Assembly (NCBI RefSeq): GCF_030499575.1
Contig: NZ_JASTLC010000001.1
Span: 9,014,001-9,078,000, forward strand
Source of the DNA: Streptomyces sp. DG2A-72
GTDB taxonomy: Bacteria; Actinomycetota; Actinomycetes; Streptomycetales; Streptomycetaceae
Direction: 5' to 3'
DNA: 64,000 bases
Shown in pieces: positions 53,272 through 64,000 of the stretch. Under the pieces are notes generated by a model, which worked only from the letters and a program-made list of their open reading frames with translations, was not told the origin of the DNA and searched no databases. The position numbers and the translations under genes are program-made. The stretch's first letter is position 1. Every line of letters begins with the position of its first letter.

Positions 53272-53655
53272 TCAGGCGTCGAAACGGTCGCGTGCACTCT
53301 CGATGTGACCGAGGTGCTGGTGGGTCCAGCCGCATATGGCGTCGACCGCGGTGCGCAGGGCCCGGCCCGGCTCGGTGAGGGTGTACTCGACCCGCGGCGG
53401 CACGGTGGGGTGCACCTTCCGGTCGACCAGGCCATTGCGCTCCAGCATGCGCAGGTTCTGGGTGAGCATCTTGTGGCTGACGCCCTCGACCTCGTTGCGC
53501 AGCTCGCTGAAGCGCAGGGTGCGCTCGCCGAGCGCCTCGATGATCAGGAGTGCCCACTTGTTGGCGACGTCCGAGAAGATCTCCCGCGCCAGGGAGTCCG
53601 CGCGCCGCAGGTCAGCGTCCTCGGGCAGGCCCTTGAGCAGTTGCTTGGTCACCAT
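53272..53655 (-). CDS. HxlR family regulator
   Basis: The 127-residue HxlR-type winged helix protein shows WALLIIEALGERTLRFSELR and GVSHKMLTQNLRMLERNGLV with wing RVEYTLTEPG. These sense aldehydes or thiol stress. It is divergent from the RidA-family gene; a symmetric AGTT-N7-AACT element lies between (around 53710-53730). Confidence 0.9.
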   Translation of the reverse strand: MVTKQLLKGLPEDADLRRADSLAREIFSDVANKWALLIIEALGERTLRFSELRNEVEGVSHKMLTQNLRMLERNGLVDRKVHPTVPPRVEYTLTEPGRALRTAVDAICGWTHQHLGHIESARDRFDA

Positions 53656-53756
53656 CAGGTTCCTCAGTCACCGAAAAGTGCGTTCTTCCAGGTCAACCGT
53701 CACTCTCCTACAGTTTCCGAGTAACTACAAGAGAGCGAAACGGAAGGGCGAGCACC

Positions 53757-54158
53757 GTGGCCACCATTGATGTCTTCCACTACAACGTGCCGGCCGAGAG
53801 CGACTTCGGCTACGCGCAGGCGATCAAGTCCGGCGAGCTGATCCACGTCTCCGGACAGCTCTCGTTCGATGAGGCAGGCGAGTTCCTCTACGCGGGCGAC
53901 TTCGCCGCCCAGCTCAAGCAGACCTACGCCAACATGGACAAGGTCCTGGACCACTACGGCGCCACCCGGAACCAGGTCGTCTCGCAGACCCTGTACGTGG
54001 TGAACCTGCGGCAGAATGCCGCGGCGACGTCGGAGGGCAACCTGGGGTACTTCGGCGACCACCGCCCGGCCAGCACGGTCTTGGGCATCACTGAACTGAC
54101 CTTGCCCGGCCAGGTCATCGAAATCAGCTTCGTCATCGACACGAAGCTGCCCGCTTGA
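53757..54158 (+). CDS. RidA family enamine/imine deaminase-like protein
   Basis: This 133-residue YjgF/YER057c/UK114 fold protein shows GELIHVSGQLSFDEAGEFLY and ASTVLGITELTLPGQVIEISFV. The canonical C-terminal Arg that binds carboxylates (as in RidA proper) is replaced in this segment, so it belongs to an Rid7-like or related subfamily. GTG 53757 is the start. It is probably HxlR-controlled. Confidence 0.87.
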   Translation: MATIDVFHYNVPAESDFGYAQAIKSGELIHVSGQLSFDEAGEFLYAGDFAAQLKQTYANMDKVLDHYGATRNQVVSQTLYVVNLRQNAAATSEGNLGYFGDHRPASTVLGITELTLPGQVIEISFVIDTKLPA

Positions 54159-54160
54159 GG

Positions 54161-54257
54161 TCTCCTCCTTGCTCGGGCAGGACCTGGAAAAGCAACTCGG
54201 CGCCGTGCCCGTCCAGTTCCATGTATCCCAACTCGGCGATGCACCCAAGATCGAACG
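54161..54257 (-). pseudogene. IstB (IS21-type helper ATPase) remnant
   Basis: The minus-strand frame reads FDLGCIAELGYMELDGHGAE then LLFQVL, matching the Walker B region of IstB (DELGYMELDRRGAELLFQV), with the Asp of the DELG changed to Ala. The rest of IstB and IstA are absent. This marks an old IS21-family insertion. Confidence 0.7.
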
Positions 54258-54411
54258 GCGCGCCGACGGCCGCGGCGCTCGCCTCGCGTGCACCTTGTCC
54301 TCCAGGCCCGGACCTCCGGCCTTGAGTACGGCGGTGACGTCGCGCAGGTCTGTGTGGTCCGCTCGGCGACCGTGGTGCCGACGACCTTGCCCGTACGGAC
54401 GTGTACGAGGT

Positions 54412-56967
<2,556 letters not shown>

Positions 56968-56971
<4 letters not shown>

Positions 56972-58485
56972 GATCACCGCTGCGCGGACTGCGCGGCCGG
57001 CTGCTCGTGGCCTTCGTGCTGGTCGCCGCCGTGGCCACCCTGACCACGGGCGCCCTGACCTTCCGTGAGGCCCGCGTCGGAGTGCTCCAGCAGGGCCAGG
57101 ACACCGTGATCAAGCGCCTGCGCCATCACGTCAACGGCGTTGCGCCGGGCATCGGTTACCCACCCGGCCAAAGCGACCTGGAGTGGGTCGCCACTGAGGT
57201 GGCCGGCGCCGAACCGGCACAGAACTGGCGTGTTCTGGTCACGTATCGGGAAATGCGAGCCACCTCCACGCCGCAGGACAGGTTCACCGAACTGACCCCC
57301 GCCATGCGCTCTGCCGTGGCCGACCGTCGGGCCGCCGTCTTCCAGCGGGTGTCGACGGACGGCCGTTCCTCGCTCGTCGTCGGCATGCCCATCACCCTGG
57401 AGACATCCGGCGAGCCCCCGGCGTCCGGGGTCGTCGTCTTCGTCACGGTGCCGCAGACCGTCGAACAGGGCTACGTCGACGCCCTGGTCGCCGCCATCGG
57501 GCGCGCCGTCGTGCCGGCGCTCGGCCTGGCCGTCCTCCTCGCCCTGCTGGCCGCCCGGGGCGTGCTGCGCCCGGTACGGGAGCTGCGCCGCGCCACCCGC
57601 AGGATCGCCGAGGGCCATCTGGACACCCGGCTCGCCGTCAACGGCTCCGACGAACTCGCCGATCTCTCGCACACCTTCAACGAGACCGCCGTGGCTTTGG
57701 AGGAGTCCGTGTCGGAGCTGCGCCGCATGGAGGCCCGCGCCCGCCGCTTCGTCGCGGACGTGTCGCACGAGCTGCGCACCCCGCTGGCCGCGATGTCGGC
57801 CGTCACCGACATCCTCGACGAGGACGCGGCCGGGCTCGACCCGGACACCGCCACCGCGGTACGGCTCATCAGCGAGGAAACCGTGAAGCTCGCCCGCCTG
57901 GTGGACGACCTCATGGAGATCTCCCGCTTCGACGCGGGCGCGGCGGATCTGCGGTTGGACGACATCGACCTCGCCGAGTCCCTACGGCGCACCCTCGCCG
58001 CCCGCGCCTGGCTGGACCTCGTGGATGCCCGGCTCCCCGGGTCCGGCGAGCTGCGCGGCCGGGTCGACCCGCGCCGCCTCGACGTGGTGGTCGCCAACCT
58101 CGTGGGCAATGCGCTCCGGCACGGGGCCCGGCCCGTCCAGCTGCGCCTGCACGCAAGGGAGATGATGGACGTCGACGCACCAGGGTGGGCCGTCATCGAG
58201 GTGCTGGACAGTGGGCCGGGCATTCCCGCCGACGTTCTGCCCCACGTCTTCGACCGCTTCTACAAGTCGGACACGGCCCGGACCCGAACGGAGGGCAGCG
58301 GCCTCGGCCTCTCGATCACGGCCGAGAACGTCCACCTGCACGGCGGCACGGTCCGGGCGGCGAACCGGGCGGAGGGCGGCGCGGTGTTCACGGTCGAGAT
58401 CCCCCTGCGGCAACCCCGGCATCAGCCTCCGTCTCAGCTCCCGAAGCGGTCCCTGCGCCTGTCCTTGAAGGAGGGGGAGTCATGA
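56968..58485 (+). CDS. Sensor histidine kinase (AfsQ2-like)
   Basis: The 505-residue membrane kinase has an N-terminal TM helix (GRLLVAFVLVAAVATLTTGA), an extracytoplasmic sensor of about 130 residues, a second TM helix, a HAMP domain, a HisKA box with FVADVSHELRTPLAAM (phospho-His), and an ATPase with NLVGNALRHG, DSGPGIP and GSGLGLSI. GTG 56968 overlaps the regulator stop. The signal is unknown. Confidence 0.92.
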
Positions 58486-58970
58486 GCCCCGCCCCCCGGG
58501 TGCTCCGGCCCGCGCTGCTGTGCGCGACCGCCCTTCTGCTCGCCTCCTGCGGCATCCCCGAGACCGGCGTGGTGGAGACCGGAGAGCCCGCCACCGGCAT
58601 CCGGCCGGCCCAGGTCTCCTACTTCGTCAGCGAAGGCACCCTGGTTCCCGTCCGGCGCTGGGGCTTCGCCTCGGTCGACATCGAGACGGCCGTGGCGACG
58701 GTGTTCCAAGGGCCGGACGGCAGGGAACGCCGTAGGGGCATGACCACCCAGCTCCCGCCGCTGACGGGCGCTCCTTCGGTCCGCACGGACGGCGGCGGCG
58801 AGGTGACGGTCGAACTGCCCCGGGGCACCGGGCCGCTGACCGAAACGGCCGTTGCCCAGCTGATCTGCACAGTCGCCTACGCCCGGTTCGACAGCGCACC
58901 GACGGCGGTGACCGTGACGGTCCCCGGCGCCTGGCAAACCGAAGGCTCCAGCGATTCCTGTCCCCCCTGA
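58482..58970 (+). CDS. Putative lipoprotein partner of the two-component system
   Basis: The 162-residue lipoprotein has lipobox LLASC and a single GerMN-like domain (VSYFVSEGTLVPVRRWG, TAVATVFQGPDG, VTVELPRG, AVAQLICTVAY). Its ATG overlaps the kinase stop by 4 bp. Lipoproteins of this type coupled to actinobacterial sensor kinases may modulate signal sensing (compare LpqB with MtrAB); this is inference. Confidence 0.82.
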   Translation: MSPAPRVLRPALLCATALLLASCGIPETGVVETGEPATGIRPAQVSYFVSEGTLVPVRRWGFASVDIETAVATVFQGPDGRERRRGMTTQLPPLTGAPSVRTDGGGEVTVELPRGTGPLTETAVAQLICTVAYARFDSAPTAVTVTVPGAWQTEGSSDSCPP

Positions 58971-59167
58971 TCGGCAGGGCCGCCGCCACACCCCGATCGC
59001 CGGCTTCCGTCGGTCGGCCCGGCCCGCACCTCTCGTACCGACGACTTTCACATGAGGGCCATCAGACCCTTCCCTGACGTTTGGTGCTCTTGGAACACTC
59101 CTTTCGCGCGCGTTCCGTCATACGGATCCGACGGGTCGAACACCCCCAAGGGAGAGGTCCCTCACCC

Positions 59168-61219
59168 ATGCCCGAAGTCAACCGGCGCCGATTTCTCCAA
59201 GTGGCGGGCGCCACCACGGCCTTCGCCGCCCTGTCGAGCAGCATCGAGCGCGCCGCCGCGCTCCCCGCGAACCACCGCACGGGGTCGATCGAGGATGTCG
59301 AGCACATCGTCGTCCTGATGCAGGAGAACCGTTCTTTCGACCACTACTACGGCTCGCTCAGAGGAGTCCGTGGCTTCGGTGACCCGCGGCCCGTGACCCA
59401 GCGGAACGGCAAGTCCATCTGGTACCAGTCGGACGGCACCAAGGACCTGCTGCCCTTCCACCCGGACGCCGACGACCTCGGCATGCAGTTCCTGGAGGGC
59501 CTGCCGCACTCCTGGCCCGACGGCCAGGCCGCGTACAACGAGGGCGAGTACGACAAGTGGGTGCCCGCGAAGGGCTCCACCACCATGGCGTACCTGACCC
59601 GTGACGACATCCCGTTCCACTACGCGCTCGCCGACAAGTTCACCATCTGCGACGCCTTCCACTGCTCGTTCATCGGCTCGACCGACCCGAACCGCTACTA
59701 CATGTGGACGGGCTACACCGGCAACGACGGCACCGGCGGCGGGCCGGTCCTCGGCAACGACGAGCTGGGCTATGGCTGGACCACGTACCCCGAGCGCCTG
59801 GAAGAGGCCGGCATCTCCTGGAAGATCTACCAGGACATCGGCGACGGCCTGGACGCGGCCGGCTCCTGGGGCTGGATCCAGGACGCCTACCGCGGCAACT
59901 ACGGCGACAACTCCCTGCTCTACTTCAACAAGTACCGTAACGCCAAGCCCGGCGACCCCTGGTACGACAAGGCCCGCACCGGCACCGACGTGAAGAACGG
60001 CGACGGCTACTTCGACCGGCTGAAGGCCGACGTCAAGGCCGGCAAGCTGCCGCAGATCTCCTGGATCACCGCGCCCGAGGCCTTCTCCGAGCACTCCAAC
60101 TGGCCCTCGAACTACGGCGCCTGGTACATCGCCCAGGTCCTGGACGCGCTCACCTCCAACCCCGCGGTCTGGGCGAAGACGGCGCTGTTCATCACGTACG
60201 ACGAGAACGACGGCTTCTTCGACCACGTCGTGCCGCCGCTCCCGCCCAAGTCCGCCGCGCAGGGCAAGTCGACGGTGGATGTGGAGCCCGACCTCTACAA
60301 GGGCGACGCCAACCGGGTGGCTGGTCCCTACGGCCTGGGCCCGCGCGTGCCGATGCTGGTCGTCTCGCCCTGGAGCAAGGGCGGTTACGTCTGCTCCGAG
60401 ACCCTCGACCACACCTCGATCCTGCAGTTCATGGAGCGCCGGTTCGGGGTGCGTGAACCCAACATCTCGCCGTGGCGCCGGGCCGTCTGCGGCGACCTCA
60501 CCTCCGCGTTCGACTTCTCCCGCAAGGACCCGCGCCCCGTCGGCCTGCCGGACACCGACGGCTACGAGCCGCCGGACCGCGAGCGCCACCCCGACTACAA
60601 GCCCACCCCGCCCGCCGACTCGCGTCTGCCCAAGCAGGAGCGCGGTCTGCGCCGGTCCCGGCCGCTCAAGTACGCCCCGTACGTGGACGGTTCGGCCGAC
60701 ACCGCGGCCGGGAAGTTCACCCTCACCTTCGCCACGGGCGCCAAGGCGGGCGGCGCCTTCCACGTCACTTCCGGCAACCGCACCGACGGCCCGTGGATGT
60801 ACACCACCGAGGCCGGCAAGTCGATCGCGGACACCTGGAACTCGGCCTACTCCAGCGGCTCGTACGACCTGACGGTCCACGGTCCGAACGGCTTCGTGCG
60901 CGCCTTCAAGGGCGCGAACAAGACCGCCGGACCCGAGGTCACCGCCCGGCACAGGGGCGACGACCTCGAGCTGACCTTCACCAACAAGGGCTCCGCGACG
61001 GTGGAGCTGAAGGTCGCGAACGGCTACAGCGGCCGGACGCAGCGGTTCGTGGTGCGGCGCGGTGCCACCGTGCGGCACAGCTTCGACCTCGGGGCGAGCG
61101 GGCAGTGGTACGACCTGACGGTCACGTCCGGCTCCGACTCCGCGTTCCTGCGGCGTTTCGCCGGACGGGTCGAGACCGGGCGTCCCGGGGTGAGCGACCC
61201 GGCCGTCATCACTGAATGA
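59168..61219 (+). CDS. Tat-secreted phospholipase C (phosphocholine-type)
   Basis: The 683-residue protein has a Tat signal (NRRRFLQVAGATTAFAAL). The phosphoesterase domain (about residues 40-450) carries IVVLMQENRSFDHYYG, GSTDPNRYYMWTG, ITYDENDGFFDHV and LDHTSILQFMERRFG, with the Glu/Asn and Asp/His metal ligands of the acid-phosphatase/PLC family. Two C-terminal DUF756-type beta domains follow (about 500-680). It cleaves phosphatidylcholine or sphingomyelin outside the cell. No PHO box was seen upstream. Confidence 0.92.
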   Translation: MPEVNRRRFLQVAGATTAFAALSSSIERAAALPANHRTGSIEDVEHIVVLMQENRSFDHYYGSLRGVRGFGDPRPVTQRNGKSIWYQSDGTKDLLPFHPDADDLGMQFLEGLPHSWPDGQAAYNEGEYDKWVPAKGSTTMAYLTRDDIPFHYALADKFTICDAFHCSFIGSTDPNRYYMWTGYTGNDGTGGGPVLGNDELGYGWTTYPERLEEAGISWKIYQDIGDGLDAAGSWGWIQDAYRGNYGDNSLLYFNKYRNAKPGDPWYDKARTGTDVKNGDGYFDRLKADVKAGKLPQISWITAPEAFSEHSNWPSNYGAWYIAQVLDALTSNPAVWAKTALFITYDENDGFFDHVVPPLPPKSAAQGKSTVDVEPDLYKGDANRVAGPYGLGPRVPMLVVSPWSKGGYVCSETLDHTSILQFMERRFGVREPNISPWRRAVCGDLTSAFDFSRKDPRPVGLPDTDGYEPPDRERHPDYKPTPPADSRLPKQERGLRRSRPLKYAPYVDGSADTAAGKFTLTFATGAKAGGAFHVTSGNRTDGPWMYTTEAGKSIADTWNSAYSSGSYDLTVHGPNGFVRAFKGANKTAGPEVTARHRGDDLELTFTNKGSATVELKVANGYSGRTQRFVVRRGATVRHSFDLGASGQWYDLTVTSGSDSAFLRRFAGRVETGRPGVSDPAVITE

Positions 61220-61307
61220 CCGTCACTGCAATGGGGCGGTAAAGCCTGATGCGTACGGGATGGCCGGAGCTGGTCAGGTGCTGGTGTGCTCGGGGTAATG
61301 TGCCCCG

Positions 61308-62156
61308 GTGACCACGCATTCGAACACACCTGCAGGCTGGTACGCCGATCCGCACGGCGCGCCCCGGACCCTCCGTTACTGGGACGGGGCGCAGTGGACC
61401 GAGCACACCGCGCCGGACCAACAGGCGCAGCACGCCGGGCCGGTGCCGCAGCAGCAGCCGGCCGTTCCGGTGCAGCAGCAGCCGGTTGGTCCGGACCCGC
61501 GGGTGCAGCGTCAGGTGCAGCAGCAGGCCGGAGTCGCCGGGGGCGGCTCCGGCGGCGGCACCCTGTTCACCGAGCCGGTCCTGGTGGTGAACCAGAAGGC
61601 CAAGCTGATCGAGCTGACCAACGAGTACAAGGTCATGGACCAGCACGGCAACCAGATCGGCTCGGTCGTCCAGGTCGGGCAGAGCGCGCTGAAGAAGGTG
61701 CTGCGCTTCTTCGCCGGCCTGGATCAGTACATGACGCACAAGCTGGAGATCCGGGACGCCTACGGGCAGCCCGTGCTGCTGCTGACCCGGCCGCGCAAGT
61801 TCATCAAGTCCCGGGTGATCGTGGCACGTCCGGACGGACAGCCGGTTGGTGAGATCGTCCAGCAGAACGTCTTCGGGAAGATCAACTTCGCGATGATCGT
61901 GAACGGCCGGCAGGCCGGCGCGATCAAGGCGGAGAACTGGCGGGCCTGGAACTTCGCGATCGTGGACCACGCCGACAACGAGGTCGCCCGGATCACCAAG
62001 ACCTGGGAAGGCCTCGCCAAGACGATGTTCACGACCGCGGACAACTACGTCCTCCAGGTCCATTACCAGCTGCCCGAGCCCCTGCTGAGCCTCGTGGTCG
62101 CGACGGCGCTGACCGTCGACACGGCACTCAAGCAGGACAAGCGCGGCCTGGGCTGA
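61308..62156 (+). CDS. Scramblase/LURP-one-like protein with DUF2510 domain
   Basis: The 282-residue protein starts at GTG 61308. Residues about 8-35 are a DUF2510 motif (GWYADPHGAPRTLRYWDGAQ, WT), then a Gln/Pro-rich linker, then a Tubby/LOR-like barrel (LFTEPVLVVNQKAKLIELTN, FVIKS-like FIKSRVIVARP, WNFAIVDHADNEVARITK) with a C-terminal hydrophobic helix that may insert in the membrane. Function in bacteria is unknown; membrane lipid association is inferred. Confidence 0.85.
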   Translation: MTTHSNTPAGWYADPHGAPRTLRYWDGAQWTEHTAPDQQAQHAGPVPQQQPAVPVQQQPVGPDPRVQRQVQQQAGVAGGGSGGGTLFTEPVLVVNQKAKLIELTNEYKVMDQHGNQIGSVVQVGQSALKKVLRFFAGLDQYMTHKLEIRDAYGQPVLLLTRPRKFIKSRVIVARPDGQPVGEIVQQNVFGKINFAMIVNGRQAGAIKAENWRAWNFAIVDHADNEVARITKTWEGLAKTMFTTADNYVLQVHYQLPEPLLSLVVATALTVDTALKQDKRGLG

Positions 62157-62161
62157 CGTAC

Positions 62162-63067
62162 TCAGAGCGGTGTGAGGTGCCCCAACGCCGGTTCCGGTGA
62201 CGCCGATTCGGGCTCCAGGGCGAGTACGGCGGCCACCGGGTGGTTCTCGGGCGTGACCCGGGTCAGCTGCACCACACCCCAGGACGCCAGCGCCGCTCCC
62301 GCCAGCGCGAGGAGCACACCGAGCGCGCCGCCCCGCAGCCCCTCGCCCAGCAGCGACAGCCCGATCACCGCGGCGGCCACCGGGTTGGCCAGCGTCACCA
62401 CGGCGAGCGGGGCACCCAGGCCGCCCCGGTAGGCGAACTGTGACAGCAGCAACCCGCCGACGGCGAAGACCGCGACCAGCAGCGCCACCCCGATCACCTG
62501 CCAACTGAGCAGCGGGCCCGAGCCGTCCGTCGCGGCGACCGTCACGGTCTGGGTGAGCGCGGACCCGACCCCGGAGGCGAAGCCGGACGCGGCGGCGTGC
62601 CGCAGCCCCGACCGGTCGCCCGGCCGCCCCAGCAGACCGATCAGTGCCGCGCTCACACCCGCGACCGCCAGCGCCTCCGGCACGCTCAGCACCTGGCCGG
62701 GCTCGGACCCGGACGCCGCCACGACGAGGATCGCGGCGAGCCCGACGAGCGTGAACACCGTGCCCCGCCACTCCACCGCGCTGACCCGCCGCCCGGCCAT
62801 CCGCGCCCCCATCGGCACCGCGGCGACCAGCGTGAGCGCACCGAGCGGCTGTACGACAGTGAGCGGGCCGTACCGGAGCGCCACGACGTGCATGACCGCG
62901 CCGGACGCGTTCAGCGCGACCGAGGACCACCAGGCGGCGGTGCCGAGCAGTCGCAGCAGGCTCGCCCCCTTCGTGCGGGAGGCCAGCCGTTCCTGGGCGA
63001 CGGCCGCTGCCGCGTAGGCGACGGCGGAGAACAGGGACAGGATGACGGCGACCATCGTGCCGCTCAT
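62162..63067 (-). CDS. DMT-superfamily (EamA-like) transporter
   Basis: This 301-residue membrane protein has about ten predicted helices in two EamA-like halves. ATG 63067 overlaps the PAP2 gene stop by 4 bp, so the two are translationally coupled. The upstream in-frame extension to 63697 lies inside the PAP2 gene and is not used. The substrate is unknown; coupling with a lipid-phosphatase-like protein suggests a lipid or lipid-precursor role. Confidence 0.85.
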   Translation of the reverse strand: MSGTMVAVILSLFSAVAYAAAAVAQERLASRTKGASLLRLLGTAAWWSSVALNASGAVMHVVALRYGPLTVVQPLGALTLVAAVPMGARMAGRRVSAVEWRGTVFTLVGLAAILVVAASGSEPGQVLSVPEALAVAGVSAALIGLLGRPGDRSGLRHAAASGFASGVGSALTQTVTVAATDGSGPLLSWQVIGVALLVAVFAVGGLLLSQFAYRGGLGAPLAVVTLANPVAAAVIGLSLLGEGLRGGALGVLLALAGAALASWGVVQLTRVTPENHPVAAVLALEPESASPEPALGHLTPL

Positions 63068-63861
63068 CGTCCGGCCCCCACCAGGACGTGCTCGTCGCCG
63101 GGCGCGAGCGTCTGCTGACCGCGTCCGGCGGTCGTCCGGGTCCGGTGCGGAACATCGATTACGGCGAGCGCGAGGCCGAGCATGGCCGCCGCCACGATCG
63201 CATCGAGCCAGTAGTGGTTGGCCGTGCCCACGATCACGAGCAGTGTCAGCAGCGGATGCAGCAGCCACAGCCGGCGCCAGCGGGACCGCGTTGCCACGAT
63301 CAGGCCGATCGCCACCATCAGCGCCCACCCGAAGTGCAGCGACGGCATCGCAGCGAACTGGTTCGACAGGGTGTCCGTCCGCGGTGAGCCGTACACGGAC
63401 GGCCCGTACACGTGCGCGGTGTCCATCAGGCCGGTCGCGGCCAGCATGCGCGGCGGGGCCAGCGGGAAGGCCAGGTGCACCACCAGCGCGGCGGCGGTGA
63501 CCGCGGCGAGGATCCGGCGGGCCCAGACGTAGTGCGCCGGGCGCCGCAGATACAGCCAGATCAGGAAGGCCGCGGTGGCCGGGAAGTGGACGGTGGCGTA
63601 GTAGGTGTTCGCGAGGTGCACCAGCGTCTCGTCGTGCAGCAGCAGGGACTGCACCGCACCTTCGCCGGGGAGATGTACCGCTCGCTCCAGGTCCCACACG
63701 TGGTGCGCGTTGCGGAAGGCTTCGCCGGTGTGGCCCGTCGCCAGCATGCGGCCGAGCTTGTAGACGAGGAAGAGCCCCACGACGAGCAGGAGCTCACGGA
63801 CGAGCGGCGGCCGCGCTATCGCGTCGGACCCCGCTTCGGCAGGCTCGGTGCGGGCATTCAT
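63064..63861 (-). CDS. PAP2-family (AUR1/inositolphosphotransferase-like) membrane protein
   Basis: The 265-residue protein has about six helices. The PAP2 signature is visible as AAMPSLHFGWALMVA with GTANHYWLDAIVAA, containing the Ser/His and His/Asp catalytic residues; the preceding motif APPRML fits AUR1-like members. It probably hydrolyses or exchanges phosphate on lipids at the membrane. A heptamer array of 16-bp period lies 53-139 bp upstream and may control this operon with the DMT transporter. Confidence 0.87.
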   Translation of the reverse strand: MNARTEPAEAGSDAIARPPLVRELLLVVGLFLVYKLGRMLATGHTGEAFRNAHHVWDLERAVHLPGEGAVQSLLLHDETLVHLANTYYATVHFPATAAFLIWLYLRRPAHYVWARRILAAVTAAALVVHLAFPLAPPRMLAATGLMDTAHVYGPSVYGSPRTDTLSNQFAAMPSLHFGWALMVAIGLIVATRSRWRRLWLLHPLLTLLVIVGTANHYWLDAIVAAAMLGLALAVIDVPHRTRTTAGRGQQTLAPGDEHVLVGAGR

Positions 63862-63906
63862 CCCCCGGCCCTTTCTCGCTGACGTGGTGCTGTGGGTTGA
63901 ACGGGT

Positions 63907-64000
63907 GGGCTCACCGATACGGCCACGTACCGATACGCGCCGGTGCCGATACTAGGCCGTTTCGATACGCCACTGTACCGATACGACGGGGTACCGGTAC
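63907..64000. repeat. Six-copy CCGATAC heptamer array with exact 16-bp period
   Basis: CCGATAC or one-mismatch variants begin at 63914, 63930, 63946, 63962 (TCGATAC), 63978 and 63994 (CCGGTAC), each exactly 16 bp from the last. Flanks partly conserve GTA before and G after the core. The array reaches the window end and may continue beyond it. Confidence 0.92.

Noticed and set aside
62162..63697. Extended 511-residue version of the DMT transporter
   Set aside because: The N-terminal 210 residues lie inside the PAP2 gene in another frame and are Arg/Ala-rich; ATG 63067 with the 4-bp overlap is the sensible start.
63907..64000. Possible CRISPR array
   Set aside because: Repeat core is only 7 bp with 9-bp filler, far below CRISPR repeat and spacer sizes, and no cas genes are present.

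Overview
The window is high-GC (about 70%) DNA with short intergenic gaps, many GTG starts, Tat and lipoprotein signals, CBM13/ricin-lectin glycosidases, a DUF3152 protease-like protein and a phosphocholine-type phospholipase C. This is typical of a Streptomyces chromosome, probably an accessory or arm-proximal region, because degraded gene remnants are frequent. No rRNA, tRNA, CRISPR array or intact mobile element was found.

Region 1 (about 0.2-25.2 kb) is a carbohydrate-utilisation locus that looks aimed at galactose-containing polymers such as type II (arabino)galactan. It holds a secreted GH59 galactosidase, a DeoR/LacI-type regulator, an SBP-GH42-permease-permease import operon, a LacI regulator, a secreted SGNH esterase with CBM13, a secreted GH43 (exo-galactanase-like) with CBM13, a Tat-secreted clan GH-A enzyme (DUF4978-like), a second LacI regulator fused to an AbiEi-type domain, an overlapping Gfo/Idh/MocA - DUF6807 (PmoA-like) - cupin operon, and a cytoplasmic GH43. 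Three promoters carry a GTGANCGNTCAC palindrome flush against the -10 box. Two of them have the same twin-operator architecture, which suggests one LacI regulon links secreted depolymerisation, import and intracellular processing.

Region 2 (about 25.6-41.3 kb) is made of small regulator-plus-enzyme modules. These are MarR/DsbA-like/MBL-fold/SnoaL-like, MarR with a divergent orphan solute-binding protein, TetR with aldo-keto reductase and alpha/beta hydrolase, a YheO/DauR-type regulator with a D-threonine-aldolase-like enzyme and an ornithine-cyclodeaminase-like enzyme, MarR with an NmrA-like and a secreted barrel protein, and MarR with a PLP decarboxylase. Most have a visible palindromic operator between divergent genes.

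Region 3 (42.2-48.8 kb) is a molybdenum hydroxylase operon. A Tat-exported YagT-like Fe-S subunit, a YagS-like FAD subunit and a YagR-like Mo subunit are followed by XdhC, MoaA and MoaE, so enzyme and cofactor-supply genes travel together.

Region 4 (48.8-55.2 kb) has an XRE/MmyB-type regulator divergent from a TetR regulator, a graveyard of gene fragments (FHA, WD40, TetR, MFS), two coupled envelope proteins of unknown function, an HxlR regulator divergent from a RidA protein, an IstB remnant and a broken carboxylesterase.

Region 5 (55.2-64 kb) has a DUF3152 protein, an AfsQ1/Q2-like two-component system with a lipoprotein, a Tat-secreted phospholipase C, a scramblase-like protein, a DMT transporter and a PAP2-family membrane protein. 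Upstream of the PAP2 gene, and running into the window edge, is a six-copy heptamer array with an exact 16-bp period.
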